Assembly: GCA_022410635.1 (NCBI GenBank)
Contig: JAJVDF010000019.1
Coordinates: 1,343,749 to 1,407,748, forward strand
Direction: 5' to 3'
Source of the DNA: Tretioscincus oriximinensis
Taxonomy: Eukaryota > Chordata > Lepidosauria > Squamata > Gymnophthalmidae
DNA length: 64,000 nt
A model generated the notes under the pieces. The model saw nothing but the letters and a program-made list of their open reading frames with translations, made no database searches and was not told the DNA's origin. Positions within the stretch are counted from its first letter, which is position 1; each line of letters begins with the position of its first letter. A program made the translations under genes and the position numbers. Shown here one piece after another: positions 25,014-37,802 of this stretch.

Positions 25014-26052
25014 TCACACACACTTCATGAGATATCCTCTGGATGGATTTGAAACTGTAATAACCAACATATCTTTCCTGCATTTACCTTACTTAATTTC
25101 TTGAAGTCTGGGAATGGACATCTATTCATAATATTGAAAGCCTCTCTTCCTCTTGATTGGGTTGGTCAAGAAAGTACATAAACAAAAAAAACCTATAGCC
25201 AATCATAGCATGGGAACAGTTGCTAGAGGTGTGCAGGCATGTGATCAATTGAAGAGTAACACCCACGGTTAAGGAAGGCATTGTTAGAGATGAACAAAAT
25301 TGCAATGTGGAAAAATTAGGTAGGCTTTGGATGCTCAATTTGTTAATCGAATGGCATTTTGTTTAGGCTTACAGAAGGGGTGCATTTTCTTAAAAACCCA
25401 ACCTAAAAAGTCATGTCTGAATACACCTCTTGTCTTTCCAACTACAGTACCTATAGCGTGATTATCCACATTTGTACCATCAATCAAGAAAGGTTCTTTC
25501 TCCTCCTCAGAAATCAATCTGGAATTCTTATTGTACACTACTTGTCTCCTTGCTGAAAAGCATAGTATCAATACCACAGTATCAGCATCATCTAGGCTTT
25601 TATTTGTGGCAAACACCAAAATAAATCAACCATAACTGTCCTATATCATCTCTGCATTATTTTGCTTGACTGCTCATCACTGATATTAACACCTGAAGTC
25701 AGACCTCTTTTTGCAAATTGATCAATATGTCACATTTATAGAACCAGCAGAGATAACATTTATAAGCATCGCAACCTAAGGAGGTATATTAGTCTGAACA
25801 AAATGAAAAATGGATAGCTATTTACCATTGGATAAGGGTAAGGTAAAGCACTATTTTAGATGCAAAGGAATATCTTCAATATTTTAGCAAGCCAAATTCG
25901 TATACCAGTTCAGAGTTTTACTGATAGCAGTACAGCTTGCTTATTTGCAATATGCACAATACATGAATTCTAAGCATAATTACTCATGAGGAATGTTAGA
26001 AGTAGCAAAATGTTCTTTTAATTCTTGGGTATAATGTGAAATATTAAATATT

Positions 26053-26405
26053 GCAAGGGGGTCTCATGGTACTTTAGAAAAGGACAGCATGAACTTTTCT
26101 GGACAAATTTTCTTCAGATGCTAAGGATCAACTGCCTAGGGACAGATTACATATAGCAAACTGGGTGATAGGAATAACAACAGAAATGCACATGTAAGTT
26201 ATGGGTGAATAATCAGGTCAAGCACAGCTGAAATACAGTAGTTAATTCTTCTGTTTTGAAAGAGGTCCCTGGGGGAAAGAAGTGCTAAATATAGTCTGTT
26301 TCTAGGTAGTTGTTCCATAGCATCTGAATAAGTAGACTTGTCTACTAAATTCAAACTGGCTGATTTCTTCTTGTTACTCTTTAAAATGCTACAAGACCCC
26401 TTTGT
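26053..26405. mobile_element. MITE-like element with GCAAGGGGGTCT ends
   Basis: The left end GCAAGGGGGTCTCATGGTAC and the right end, on the opposite strand, CTACAAAGGGGTCTTGTAGC, form an imperfect inverted repeat of about 30 bp, 353 bp overall. Related ends occur at 28443, 47327-48251 and 63626. No coding capacity. Confidence 0.55.
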
Positions 26406-27444
26406 AGATTTTCTGGACCCAGCCTAACATGGCTAATTCTGTGGATTTTTTTGGCAGGAAAAAATCTTTATTCAATGCATTTCAAGAACAAAATGCAGAA
26501 ACTGGCGACTAGAATCGTTTTCATACAGATAAGTAGCAATTAGTCTGTGTTCATGAAACTTTTTTATTTACTATAACAATGAGCAGACATACAAAGGAGC
26601 TGAATGAACAGAAATTTAGAGAAATAGCACTTACACATATGCAGACTAACAAAGAGACTATGGGAGACATACAAGAAATACAAATTTGCACAATAACCAT
26701 TGAAGCCCTATTATCCCACTTTGGAATGTATTCCCTACCTGGAGTACAACCAACAATAACCTAGATCTGCAAGGTACATTGGGAAAATTTTCAAAGAAGA
26801 GTATGTAGAACATTATCAAGGACTATATGAACTTGAATTAATAGAAAACTGGAGGTGCCTCTCCAAATTGGAGCATTAGCATTTAATAAGTCTGCTTCTT
26901 TTGTGAGTTTGTACAATGATGCAAGTCCTTGAGAAGATAAATTTAATTTATTTCATGTTTGCATTTATAACACAGTGATATTCCAAGTAGCAGGGAAACA
27001 AACCAGTGATTGAGTTGCAATGATGAAATATGATTTTGCATTGAGAAATTGATTGAAATGAATTGTTGGTAGATTCCTCAAATCCTACAACTATTGCTGC
27101 TGTCTATAAACTGCATTTTAGTTCTAATACTTAGCATGTGCTTGTAATACTAATTGTCCTTGTTCTTCCCCATCATTTAACATTGTACAAAAGTTGTATC
27201 TGCCATATATAAGCATCTTATGATAGTACAAACAACAAAACAATAGGGTTTTTCCCTTTAAGGAAAACTAATGTCATTTTAAATAATGGAATAATTCTTT
27301 TTGATCATGCAGCACACACCATACAGGTTGAGATATACTCAAGTATACACTTCTCTTATGCATTCCTTAGGAACCACATAGCTATCCAAACCAGGCATCA
27401 TTCTCACATATATCCTCACATAGGATATGTATAAGATAAAAGAT

Positions 27445-27486
27445 CTATTTCTTCATTCTATATAGATTTGTAGAATGAAGAAATAG
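27445..27486. repeat. Perfect 16-bp hairpin
   Basis: CTATTTCTTCATTCTA, a 10-nt loop, then its exact complement. Confidence 0.9.
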
Positions 27487-28388
27487 AAGAATGAATACAG
27501 GAGTAGTACTCATTTTATAATTTCTCACAAACACCCCTCTCCATTTATACTACATTTTTCAAGGGACTGTACAACAGTCCAAAGGAGAAATAAAAAGTCA
27601 ACAAAATTTCCAAACAATTTTTAATCTTATTTAGCTATACTCACCAATGTCTTGTGTTCAAATTAATACTTTTGTGCCACAAAACACCACAGTTTCATAT
27701 CATAACCCAGAGAATGACATTTTCAGTGCTAAACAGGCATTTCTTCTTATCTCAGATACATCCCCCAAGGCACACCTCTCACTAGATTTATTATTTCAGG
27801 GGGCTTACTATACAACTTATCTATAAAGGAGATAGGGGGGATCCCATGGCTTATCTATTACTTGCATTGCTCTGGACTTACTGATCCAACTTATCAAGAT
27901 CACAATAAACAAGCGGAACACAAGGTGGCTGGAGGAAGGGTGCATGATTGTTCCTTATAAACAAGGGAGCCATGAGAGGAAGTTCATAAGAAGTGAGGTG
28001 TAAGAGGGAAGCATAATAGAGCAAAGGATATTGGGTAGAACTTACTTCTCAGTGCATCAGCACCGAGTTCCTTTGGGACTTGTTTGCACTACTTTTGTGA
28101 TTGTTGTACAAACAGTTGCAATAGTGTTGTGGACTGGTGGCAATGTGCAACAATGCCCTTTAAGCTCGTTCATGTGTTAGCAATCATAAGACAGAAAACT
28201 GATTCTAACAAGCTCAAAAGGACACAGAGATTGTAGTGTTAACAGTGACCTTTCATGCACGCCATCCCTTTTTTTACTGCAGTTTTATGTCCCCTGCCTT
28301 GCACTAGTTCCTCCTAGAAATCCCTCCTAGAAACCACCAAACCATCAAAGATAAATCAGCTCAACTTTTCAATGAGGTTTGAGTCACT

Positions 28389-28463
28389 CCATATCTCTAA
28401 TCTTTATACTCGTAGCACTATAAAGATTAGAGATATGGAGGCTCGTAGCACTTTAGAGATTAA
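28389..28463. repeat. Perfect 20-bp hairpin with overlapping direct repeat
   Basis: CCATATCTCTAATCTTTATA (28389-28408), a 10-nt loop CTCGTAGCAC, and the exact complement (28419-28438). The loop and first part of the right arm are repeated imperfectly at 28443-28463 (CTCGTAGCACTTTAGAGATTA), which is also the end of a member of the 26053 element family. Confidence 0.9.
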
Positions 28464-29531
28464 CAAGGAATAGGATATGTGGCATGAGCTTTAGTAGACA
28501 AGTCTACTTCTTCTACAAACCTGTTTGCTAGATTTTCTGGAGGCAAATGCATACGGATATTTCATTGAAATCTACGACTAAAAAAAATGTGTGTTTGAAA
28601 TACCCTATTTCATTCTTCGTTTTAGTATTAGATCCTTATGCCTGTGCAAAATTCCAGAGGTTCTCTTTCAGAAATTACAACCTTGATGACCACTTTTGAA
28701 AGAATTAATAGAACTACAAAAAAACCTAATACACTATCAGTTTGCAATAGTGGACAGAAGTCAAGCATGGCTATGTGTGGAGAAATTCCTGTTCAAATTG
28801 TTGTGAGTAGAATTACAGAGATTCTAGATTTCTGATTCAGTGGTGTCACTAACCTTTTCTTAAGATATTAAAAAATTGCACTTCACTAAAACTGAAAATC
28901 CTATTTGTTGGAGATGAAGTAGATAGTGCTTAAGAGTGCTTCACCATGATGAAATTATTAGTTATACCAAACTAACCTATCCTTCCATTCTATTTCCTAG
29001 AAACTAAGATCCTTTCTACAAGGAGCCTTATTCTGGATTGTATTCTGGAATGGGAGCCTGATCTCTGTAACTGGTCCTAAGTGGGCCCAGTGAAGTTTGA
29101 AGTAGTAAACCCATGCTTGGACCATATTTCAGAATATAATCTGGAATAGGGAATAGTGTGACAACGATCTAAATCTCAATATGTCATTTCTGTTCAAATG
29201 CTAATCTGTTAGAATGTTCAAATGGAATTATTAAGGGTTTTTGTTTTGTTTTTTCCCCAATATTTACACAGTTTAGGAGATGATATTTGAGTAGCGACCA
29301 CAAAAAGAATGACAATTGGGTTCATTAAGCATCAAGCTAGCAGTTCAATTAAAGTTCATTACAGCCACCATAGATTTCCCCTTCAGTTACTGCTGCCGGA
29401 AACATTGGTAATGCATCCTTGCGTATTTTAAATCCAAACTTCAAAAAGTAACAAAGGAAACCAGAAAGGAACTACACTAGAAAAACAAACAAACCTTGAA
29501 TGTAGGAAACAGTTATTCTATATATGCTCAC

Positions 29532-29696
29532 CAGGACAAAGGGCAATATTGCAAGGCTTATGTTGGGTTTCAGGTCCATCACATGATCGTCCCCCATACT
29601 GGGGAGGTATACATGACCTTGTTCTAGTTCTTTGGCCTCGACCACATGTGAATGAGCACAAACTCCAAGGTGACCACTCCTCCCAAACTCCATGTA
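29532..29696 (-). CDS. ADGRB3: ADGRB3 exon: thrombospondin type-1 repeat 2
   Basis: A 165-bp exon encoding one TSR, beginning [19 protein letters not shown] and ending [10 protein letters not shown]. It has the W..W..C tryptophan ladder, six cysteines, the RTRTRSC basic strand and an O-fucosylation-type motif CSFTCGRG. The first valine codon is split across the intron (G|TA). The acceptor is TTTATTACAG and the donor CCTG|GTGAGC. It is phase 1 on both sides, so skipping it would keep the frame and remove exactly one repeat. The sequence matches BAI3 TSR2 with scattered substitutions only; no lesion is visible. Confidence 0.95.
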
Positions 29697-30961
29697 CTGT
29701 AATAAAGCAGAGAGGCTTTAACAAGAAAATAACACGAACAAACAATGGGTTGAAAACAAGCATAATTAAGTTGTAAGAACAATTGTTTAGCCAGCATCAG
29801 AGAACAGTAGTGGAGAAAAAAACAGCATTTCCACCATTCAAAGTACTTACTTACTAATCCACCTTAAATTGTTGCAATCCTAACCCTAGAATTTCACCAA
29901 ATTAATTCAAATTCTCATCAGGTAAGAAGAGTAATAAGGGAAATAATAGTCTTATTTCTAATTTCCCACTCCTTTCCTTTGATTTTGTATAGTTACATTA
30001 GCAACGGTATATCAACAATGTAGGAAACAGGGATGGAGTGAATCTCAGCTTTCGCTTCATGCCACCTTATTCCTAACTAGGATTCATTTGGAGGGTTCAA
30101 TGGAATACTCACTGGTGACAGGTCAAGTATGTTAGAATAAAAATTCACTTGAAATCCAGAAATCCATCATTTCAGTCTTGCTTATTAGGCATTGTTGGTC
30201 TTTCTTAAACGGGGACTTAAAGGGATGTTAGATGTAATAAGACATATTATAATCAAGGCCTTTTCTGCACTTATTGTTCTGTTGTTTGGGTTGAGTGAGT
30301 CTGCAGTAGTTAGGTCCACTGGCTTCAATAACTGAAGGCTGTGATCTGGAACAGCACTATCTTCAAGCTAGTGTTGACCCAGATCAGTCTTCTTCCCAGT
30401 CCTAAAACACATAGGGGCTTTGAAGTTAGGTTCCAAGCACTTTGAGGGCTAGAACAGAAGTTCCTAATGTCCTCTATGGGACACATTTCAGTAGCACATT
30501 TTGGTGTGCTGCAAAAGACTTTGTTCAAACAAGTGTTGTTTTCTGGATCAAGGCTTATTCTGGTTTGCAGATATACGTGTTTAATGCAGTCCAGTTTTTC
30601 CAATCAGGGTCTTTATGATCAAGGCTACATATTGTTTAATGCAGATGAAGGATGTCTGTGGGAGGAAGAAGAACAGGATCTCAAAGATCCAAATTAATAT
30701 GTGGATTGATGATCCCTTCCTTCAAAATTAAGGCAAATTCAGAACAGACCCAAATTCTGTCTATAGACATACAGTATGTGTGATGCAAAGCATCTATGCA
30801 TATATTTTCAATCAGCAACATTTGTTGTTCTAATGAAATGTGTAAGTGCAGATAAAGCAAACATTTAAATTCTACTCAGTTTGTATGGATCCAATTAGTG
30901 AATTTTTGCTTCCTTACTGTGACTGAGTCTAGTTTCTAAGGCAGAGTCAAATATCTTCTTT

Positions 30962-31040
30962 CATTTGATTTCATTTATTTGTTGTATTTTTATTCCACCC
31001 TATACCCAAAAGTTTTAGGATAATGTACAACAATAGAAAC
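30962..31040 (-). repeat. SINE/LINE tail remnant
   Basis: TTTATTTGTTGTATTTTTATTC followed by CCACCCTATACCC, the complement of the GGGTATAGGG...AAATAAAT tail seen at 20194-20300; decayed. Confidence 0.5.
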
Positions 31041-32733
31041 AATTTTTTTATATACAGTGGGTCTGAGCCAGAAGCTAAACCAATGCATTAATTCACATTT
31101 TCACAGATTTGTGGGGACTGAAGAGCAAAAATCTGTATTTCCATGTGTCTGGAACTGGAGATATTGAAACACTGTGACTACGAAATGAAAATCACCCTTC
31201 CAACCCAAGTGTCTCATTCTAGTGTAGATTCAGGTGCATTGAAATGCAAGAATTGTTTACTTCCATTTAATAAATGTGAGTCTTTGTTATTATTAGCTTC
31301 ACGGATACCTGAAAATGGTAACCACTGCAATAAACAATGTTTAATGAGCCATTGCATCTCATTTCTTCAGTAAGTACTAAAAAAAAAGTCGACAAATGAA
31401 ATACTGTCCGTATACCAGACCAGGAAGGATCTATGGAAAGAATGCTGTTTGTAGCAAATTTATATTGCTAGGAAGTCAGCACATTACCAAAAACTATGGA
31501 CCTCCTTTATCAAATCCTGGAAAAAATGTTTACAAAGGATTTATTATCTGTATTGCAGACTATAAAGGCCATCTGGATAGTATGTTTTTTGTAGTCCATT
31601 ATACTGGGCTGGACCTTTTTTGGTAGTGCATCAGGAAATAGAAGTGGAAGTGGGCATATCAGCAAAAAGATCTGGGAATGATCATTTCTGGCTTTTGAAT
31701 ATCAGGTTCTACATTCAATCCCAGTGGTTGGGCTGGGCCAAAACAGTCTATTAAAATGCAGCCTCCCTCCCCCCCCCCCCTTAGAAATGTCAGTATTGAA
31801 CTGGATTATCGTGATTTAGTTTACGGGAACATCCTACCACAGTACAAGATAGTCCTATGTACTATGGAAATGAACTACAAAGGATTTTTTTACTATGTTC
31901 ATAAATGTGATCCTATATGCATTCATTAGGGAAATAATTTTATGGTACTTGTATTTAGCAATTGCCATAGATACACATCAGTTATTATTAAGAAAATTGT
32001 TTTAACATTTGCCACACTTGCAACAATTGTCCAATGGCTCTTCTCACCCACATGATCCAATTAGTCTTGACATTGTTCTTATGTCAGTAATAAACATTCC
32101 AGAGAACAAAATAGTCAAGAAAGCTGGTAATGTAATTTTCAATTTCAGCCGCTTGTAGTTTTTACTGACTTAATAAATTAAGGTATATGTTTATATTCAT
32201 TCACATGCATATTATGTATTTATTAAAGCAATGGGCAGTATCAAAAATAATTTAAATACTATGACTATACATATTGAAAATATACTTGGAGATGAATTTG
32301 TTTCTTCAATTTCAGTTTTATACATCGTACATGGATGTCCCTCATGCGTTCTGTGGCACACACAAAATAAAACTTCCAACATACTTGATCTGTACCAGTG
32401 GCAACTTTGGTTTCCATAAAATGGGATTTGAAACAATGCAAATATGAACGTAATTTGCTAAAGTTTATAGAGATCTAAAGTGCAGCTAGTCATTGTTTAG
32501 TCTCCTCCCTATACCTGCCTCCTCCTGTTGCTGTTGTATATGGTTGAGTAAGAAGTCCGGGCAGAGGTTTTCCATTCAAACAAGAATTTTAGATGGTTAT
32601 AATTAAACAGTGTAAACAAGAAATATATTCAAGTTTTCTTTTATCTCATCCAATAAGGGCATAATCTAAATGTAATAGAAGCATAACAGTAAAGAGGTGT
32701 TACATGCATTACTGAAGCTTGATAAGGAGATAC

Positions 32734-32783
<50 letters not shown>

Positions 32784-32796
32784 AATGATAATAATA

Positions 32797-32849
<53 letters not shown>

Positions 32850-32850
32850 A
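32734..32850. repeat. Compound (AAT)n-(GAT)n microsatellite
   Basis: About 117 bp of trinucleotide repeat: AAT units, a mixed zone, then an uninterrupted run of about 17-18 GAT units. It lies in the intron between TSR1 and TSR2. Confidence 0.97.
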
Positions 32851-33509
32851 GCAGCTGTTATTTTAAAAAGACTGTAAGGAAAATACATTTGCAATCATTA
32901 CAGACAATAACCAACTAGATAGTTTTTTTCCCTTCAGTAAATAAACATTTGTGTGTAACTTCTCAGATAAAAGGCACTTCTAAATGTGGTTTTAAAAAAT
33001 ATAATTTTCACAGGATTATACTGAGATTGCCCTATATATCTGTTACCATCCATATATCTTCTGGGATAGTCGATCAATAACATGCTCTATAACTGTCATG
33101 AATTTCTGCTATGCCAGAGGACTATGGTTTCATCAAATGTCTTGGTTCCATGTACTAAAAAAATCCTCTGTTACATATTCATTAAACTGCATTTGTTTAT
33201 GTCATGTCTGCTAGTTCCTTACTGAATCACTGCTATTGCAAAAGTACCCATATAGGAAATATCCCCAAAATAATACCGCGATAGAAAGTGGATGACACTT
33301 CACACAGTAAATATGGGGTTTTTACATGAATTGTGATACCTCAAAGGAAAAAAAAACAGTTAATGTAAGATTACCCTAGGATTCTCTCCTGCCATTTGAC
33401 AGAGGTGGCAAGAGATAATTCCAGGATCTAATATTAGGATGAATATAGAACATATCCAAAACCAGGCCATGTTCTAGTCTACCAGTGAAGGTGGAAGGAG
33501 TCTTTTTTC

Positions 33510-33537
33510 ACACCATACTTGATCTTAGCCAAAAGAA
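33510..33537 (-). ncRNA. U2 snRNA-derived fragment
   Basis: On the minus strand, CTTTTGGCTAAGATCAAGT matches the near-5' region of U2 snRNA over 19 nt and then diverges (ATGGTGTG). It is far too short to be a gene; a retroposed scrap or a chance match are possible. Confidence 0.35.
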
Positions 33538-33540
33538 AAA

Positions 33541-35051
33541 TAAATTATTCTTTTTTTCTGGCTGATTATAGCTACTGAAGGGGAACATAGCAATGGATGG
33601 CCAATCAGTCTTGTGATGTGATGCTTGAGAAAATAAAGCAGGTTTTTCAATTGCATTTCACCCAGCACTTGTCACTTCATGGAGCTTGGCTATGTTGCCC
33701 CAAAACTTTAACAGCACTTTAGGAATTCCATGTTCTGTTGAAATTGAACCTAAATCAAATGGAATGTTTACTGTTCAATAGCATGTGCACTAGCATTACT
33801 TGAAAAACTCTAAGAAATGTATTTATTTTCTCAACAATAAGAACGCCAAGGTTTTTGTTCATTTAGATGATAAATGTATAAGTATATGGAAAGCATTCTA
33901 CAATAATATCAGTTATAGTATCTTTTTTAATCTTAGGTATTGCTCTTTTTCAAAAGATAAATTGATGCTCAGCTTCTGAAATCTTATCCTCTGGAAGTAA
34001 ATGATTAATAGATGTGGAACCTGATTTAAGAATAGTCATAGTTCATAGCCTACCTTTCATCTCTTACAACCACAGTTCCTTTACTCCCTTGCTAATATCA
34101 ACAATAATTATTTATGAATGCAAGCTTTTCTAATTATACAGGCTACACATTGTTGAGCCAAACAGAAACAAGGAAAGAGTCACATTAAGAATGTTTCTTC
34201 AGAGAAGAAATATTGATAGGTATTATGTGATGTGGTGAAGGCCAAATGATGCATTCAGAATAATTTGATTTTTTTGTACTGTAGGGCTCAGCCTTTAGTT
34301 GGGAGAAGGCACCCTTGGATTGGCATATTAAACACTTTTAAATGAAAAAAGTATCACCATCCCATCACATATTTTTGTAGTGAGTGTTGGGAACGTGAAA
34401 GGAAATGCTATTAATGGACAAAGACAATGGTGAGTTTTGTAGACATTTGCTTTTAAATGCTCCAAATAAACAATCTTCTCCATCCATCTCCAAACAGAAG
34501 GAAACACAGCACTATCCTGTCATTGTGCATTCACTTTTCAAGAATCTGCACAGATACTAACTCTTTCTCTGCTGTCATGGGATTTCACTGGCAGAGCTAT
34601 CTGAAGAACTCAAACACTTCTAACTGCTCTCCCTGCTGCTATCATTGCTCAAGGAACTTACTGGTTCCCCTCATAATAGAATTCAGGAATGATCTATTTG
34701 AAGATGGAAGTTTGGTCTTGTATCTTGACACGGAGGGGAACAAGCAGTGTGCAGCTAACATACCTTCACGTTAAGATTCACACTATATATATACATAGCT
34801 GTTCTTTGTGAAGTGAGGTGCTACTCTTGTATCGATTTCTCCTTTCTTTCCTGTGTGGATCCTGCTTAGACTAGCATTTCCTCTCTTTCCCTTTAAACTG
34901 TATGGTATAATTGGACTCAGTGTAAAGGTCGACTATTATTGCTAACTGAATTTACCTGAGAAGATTCAAAGTTTCCCTCTGCTAACCACAATCTCATAAA
35001 CAATGAGATTAAAAAAACTACACAGAAAGTATCTTAGTTCTTTATGTATTC
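33541..35051. other. Intronic DNA, nothing recognised
   Basis: AT-rich; a 105-codon open frame at 34457-34774 has no recognisable domain. Confidence 0.5.
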
Positions 35052-36100
35052 GAGGTAAATAGTGAAGTAGCCAAGTTTGCTGACGACACTAAACTGTTCA
35101 GGGTAGTGAAAACTGAAAATGATTGTAAGGCACTCCAGAGTGATTTATTGAAATTGGGTGAGTGGGCATCAAAGTGGCAAATGCACTTCAACTTAAGCAA
35201 GTGCAAGGTCATGCATATTGGGGCAAAGAACCCAAAATACTCCTACCACCTGATGGGAACCAAGCTTTCTGTGACCGAGCAAGAAAAGGATCTTGGGGTG
35301 TTAGTGGACAATTCAATGAAAATGTCAACCCAGTGTGCAGCTGCTGCAAAAAAGGCAAATTCCATGTTGGGGATAATTAGGAAAGGAATCGAAAATAAGT
35401 CAGCAAATGTTGTTTTGCCTCTTTATAAATCTGTGGTGAGGCCACATTTGGAATACTGTGTCCAATTCTGGTCACCACATCTCAAGAGGGATATTTTGGA
35501 ACTGGAGAAGGTGCAGAAAAGGGCAACAAAAATGATCAAGGGTCTGGAGCACCTCCCTTACGAAGCAAGGCTGCAACGTCTAGGCCTCTTCAGCCTTGAA
35601 AGGAGACGTTTGAGGGGTGATCTGATTGAAGTGTACAAAATCATGCATGGGATCGACAGGGTTAATAGAGAAAAAATGTTTTCTCTATCACACAACACAA
35701 GGACCAGAGGGCACTCCTTAAAACTGTTGGGTAGAAAAGTGAGAACAGACAAAGGAAAGTATTTTTTCACCCAGAGGGTCATCGGCCTGTGGAATTTACT
35801 TCCTGAAGAGGTAGTGGTAGCTAACAGCTTGGATAGTTTCAAGACAGGACTAGACAGGTTTATGGACACTAAGGGTATAAATGGATACTAAGATAGTTGT
35901 CTGGATGTAGCCTCCGGGATGGAGCAACAGGCAGGACTTTTGAAATACCATTTGCAGGGAGTCACGAACAGGAGCAGCATATTTTGCTTTCCTCTGTTCG
36001 GACTGCCCAGGTGCATCTGGTGGGCCTTTGTGTGACACAGAATGCTGGACTCGATGGGCTGTGGCCTGATCCAGTATGGCTCTTCTTATGTTCTTATGTT
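35052..36100 (+). mobile_element. CR1-type LINE 3' part with intact C-terminal RT frame
   Basis: An open frame from about 35055 to 35891 encodes the C-terminal part of a CR1-type reverse transcriptase: FADDTKL with both catalytic aspartates (35076-35096), then GVLVDN, LPLYKSVVRPHLEYC, the basic KRATKMIKGLEHLPY block, and the C-terminal FFTQRVIGLWNLLPEEVV segment. The 3' UTR follows and ends in CTTCTTATGTTCTTATG. It is 5'-truncated, lacking the endonuclease and the first RT blocks, so it cannot move on its own. It sits just upstream of the TSR2 side of intron 1, 0.3 kb from the TSR1 exon, on the strand opposite to ADGRB3. The unbroken frame suggests a fairly young insertion. Confidence 0.9.
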
Positions 36101-36427
36101 ATTACTTAGAATAAAGCTGTGAACATGCTTTTGACTGTCCTCAATGTAAAACATAGACCTCTTATCCCAACTAACTAATCCAGAATAATGTAAACGGCCT
36201 TTACTTCAAGGTTGTGAAACACAAAACACTTTCTCATGACTTACAAACAATTTCAAAAGTAAAAATACACAATGAGGATTTCATAGATAACCAACAATTT
36301 TGCATTCAATTAATCCTAACTAAGGTGCTTGTTAGCTCACCCCATCTTCAAACAGTAGTGTGTCAAAGTGCTTAGCATTAAACAGTTCAACAACATCCAC
36401 AATGTTATTATTGGCTGCTAACACTAC

Positions 36428-36589
36428 CTGGACAGAGGGCAGTGTTATTGCAAACCCTTGATTCTCTTAAAGGGCCGCTGCAGTGAGTCCCGTAAGGTGA
36501 TACACAAGTTCTGGTTCGCACCTGCGACCCTTGACCACAAGTCACTGAACATGTGCTCCACTGGGCCCACTCTTCAACACCAGATTCAC
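36428..36589 (-). CDS. ADGRB3: ADGRB3 exon: thrombospondin type-1 repeat 1
   Basis: A 162-bp exon encoding one complete TSR. It opens with [19 protein letters not shown] and closes with [10 protein letters not shown]. The tryptophan ladder (W..W), six cysteines and the basic RTRT strand are all present. CSVTCGQG fits the O-fucosylation consensus C-x(2,3)-S/T-C-x-x-G. The acceptor is GATACAG and the donor CCAG|GTAGTG, phase 1 on both sides. It is one codon shorter than the other three TSR exons, in the loop around YGTHCSGP. TSRs of the BAI family act extracellularly in ligand binding and synapse formation. No frameshift or stop is seen. Confidence 0.95.
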
Positions 36590-37482
36590 CTGTATCCAAG
36601 ACAATAAACAAACATGAATACAGCAATGAATATTAATATTGTTTTCTAGCAAAAATTTAATGGCATGCAACTATCATTCAGAAAATAATAATAAAAATGA
36701 TGCCGTTTTTGAAAGCAAAATAGTTGCTGAAATAAAGCACCCATGAGAGAAAAACAGAATTATATAAAAAAAACCTCAAAAATAAATAAACGTATGTATA
36801 CATAGCTTATCACATGAGGCTTAAAATAAACTTGATCAGATGATAGCATTTATAACCTGCCTGCCTTCTTATTCTCATTTTAGATCAGCAATGAATTCTG
36901 CTTCATGTGGAATAATAATAATAAATTGGTGAACTTGCATTTTAATTATCATATCAAAATGAAAGTGATGCTTGTAAAAACATCTTTAAGGAAGGAAATA
37001 TGAAAGGTGTGTTTCTTCTTCTGATCTGTCCTTTTTCTATGTTGAGAAAAATGCTAACTATTGAAGAGATGGAATTCTTCAGTGTTATTATTTTCTTCTT
37101 AAATAAAGAACAGCATCTTACAGATATTTTTCTTTTAAAAGGCTGACTATTCTCTTACTTTTCTAGTAACGACAGAAAAGGGTGCTTATGAGTGAGGTTC
37201 TTGAATAGTAATGTATCAAGGGAAAAGATAAGTGTAGATAACAGTGAATACCATTAAGTCATTGAGTGTAAATAGAATTTACTTCTTTCCCCTCCTAAAA
37301 ATGAGATGCTTGATCTCCATAATCTCCAACATTGGAATGGAGAATACATTGATTTATGAATCTGAAACATCCAAGACACAATGTAATGTGTTTTTCTAAC
37401 ATATGTTAGAACATGNTGTGTTCTGATGTAATAATGGAGAGCATGTTGTGAATTCATAGATACCAAGCAAATTACGAGTTTC

Positions 37483-37690
37483 CAAGGGGAATGAAGGAGG
37501 AGCCATTCCGATGGCTGCTGGGAGTGTGGGCGGCACCAGTAGCGCCATGTTGGGGGAAAGAAAGGCGGAGTTCCCCTAACATGGTGACTCCCACGCCAAA
37601 ACAGAGCCAGGACTGAAGGTGGGAATCGCTGAGTTAACTGTATGTGCGCCATCAGCGAACCCCCTGAGAGGCGCTCAACGTCCAGCGCTG
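37483..37690. other. GC-rich block in intron, unrecognised
   Basis: About 200 bp rich in G and C with several CpGs (for example GGGCGGCACCAGTAGCGCC and CAGCGCTGCAATG) inside AT-rich intron. It may be an old transposon interior. No exon or promoter motif can be supported. Confidence 0.35.
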
Positions 37691-37802
37691 CAATGTATAG
37701 TATATCTTCCCTTTAAAAAGCTGGAATCACTTATGTAAATGCTCTGGTCAAATGTGTAGTTTATGTTTTTCAACTATTTCAGTCATTGAAATATATCCTG
37801 CT

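Noticed and set aside
32697..32918. Open frames encoding long asparagine/aspartate or isoleucine runs
   Set aside because: They are translations of the AAT/GAT microsatellite, present on both strands.
34457..34774. 105-codon open frame with several cysteines
   Set aside because: No domain match by eye and no exon boundaries that would fit ADGRB3.
35106..35891. 261-codon open frame as a host gene
   Set aside because: It is the C-terminal reverse-transcriptase part of a CR1-type LINE, repeated at several other places in the window.
37254..37652. 132-codon minus-strand open frame containing an N
   Set aside because: Crosses the unresolved base at 37416 and the GC-rich block, with no recognisable domain.
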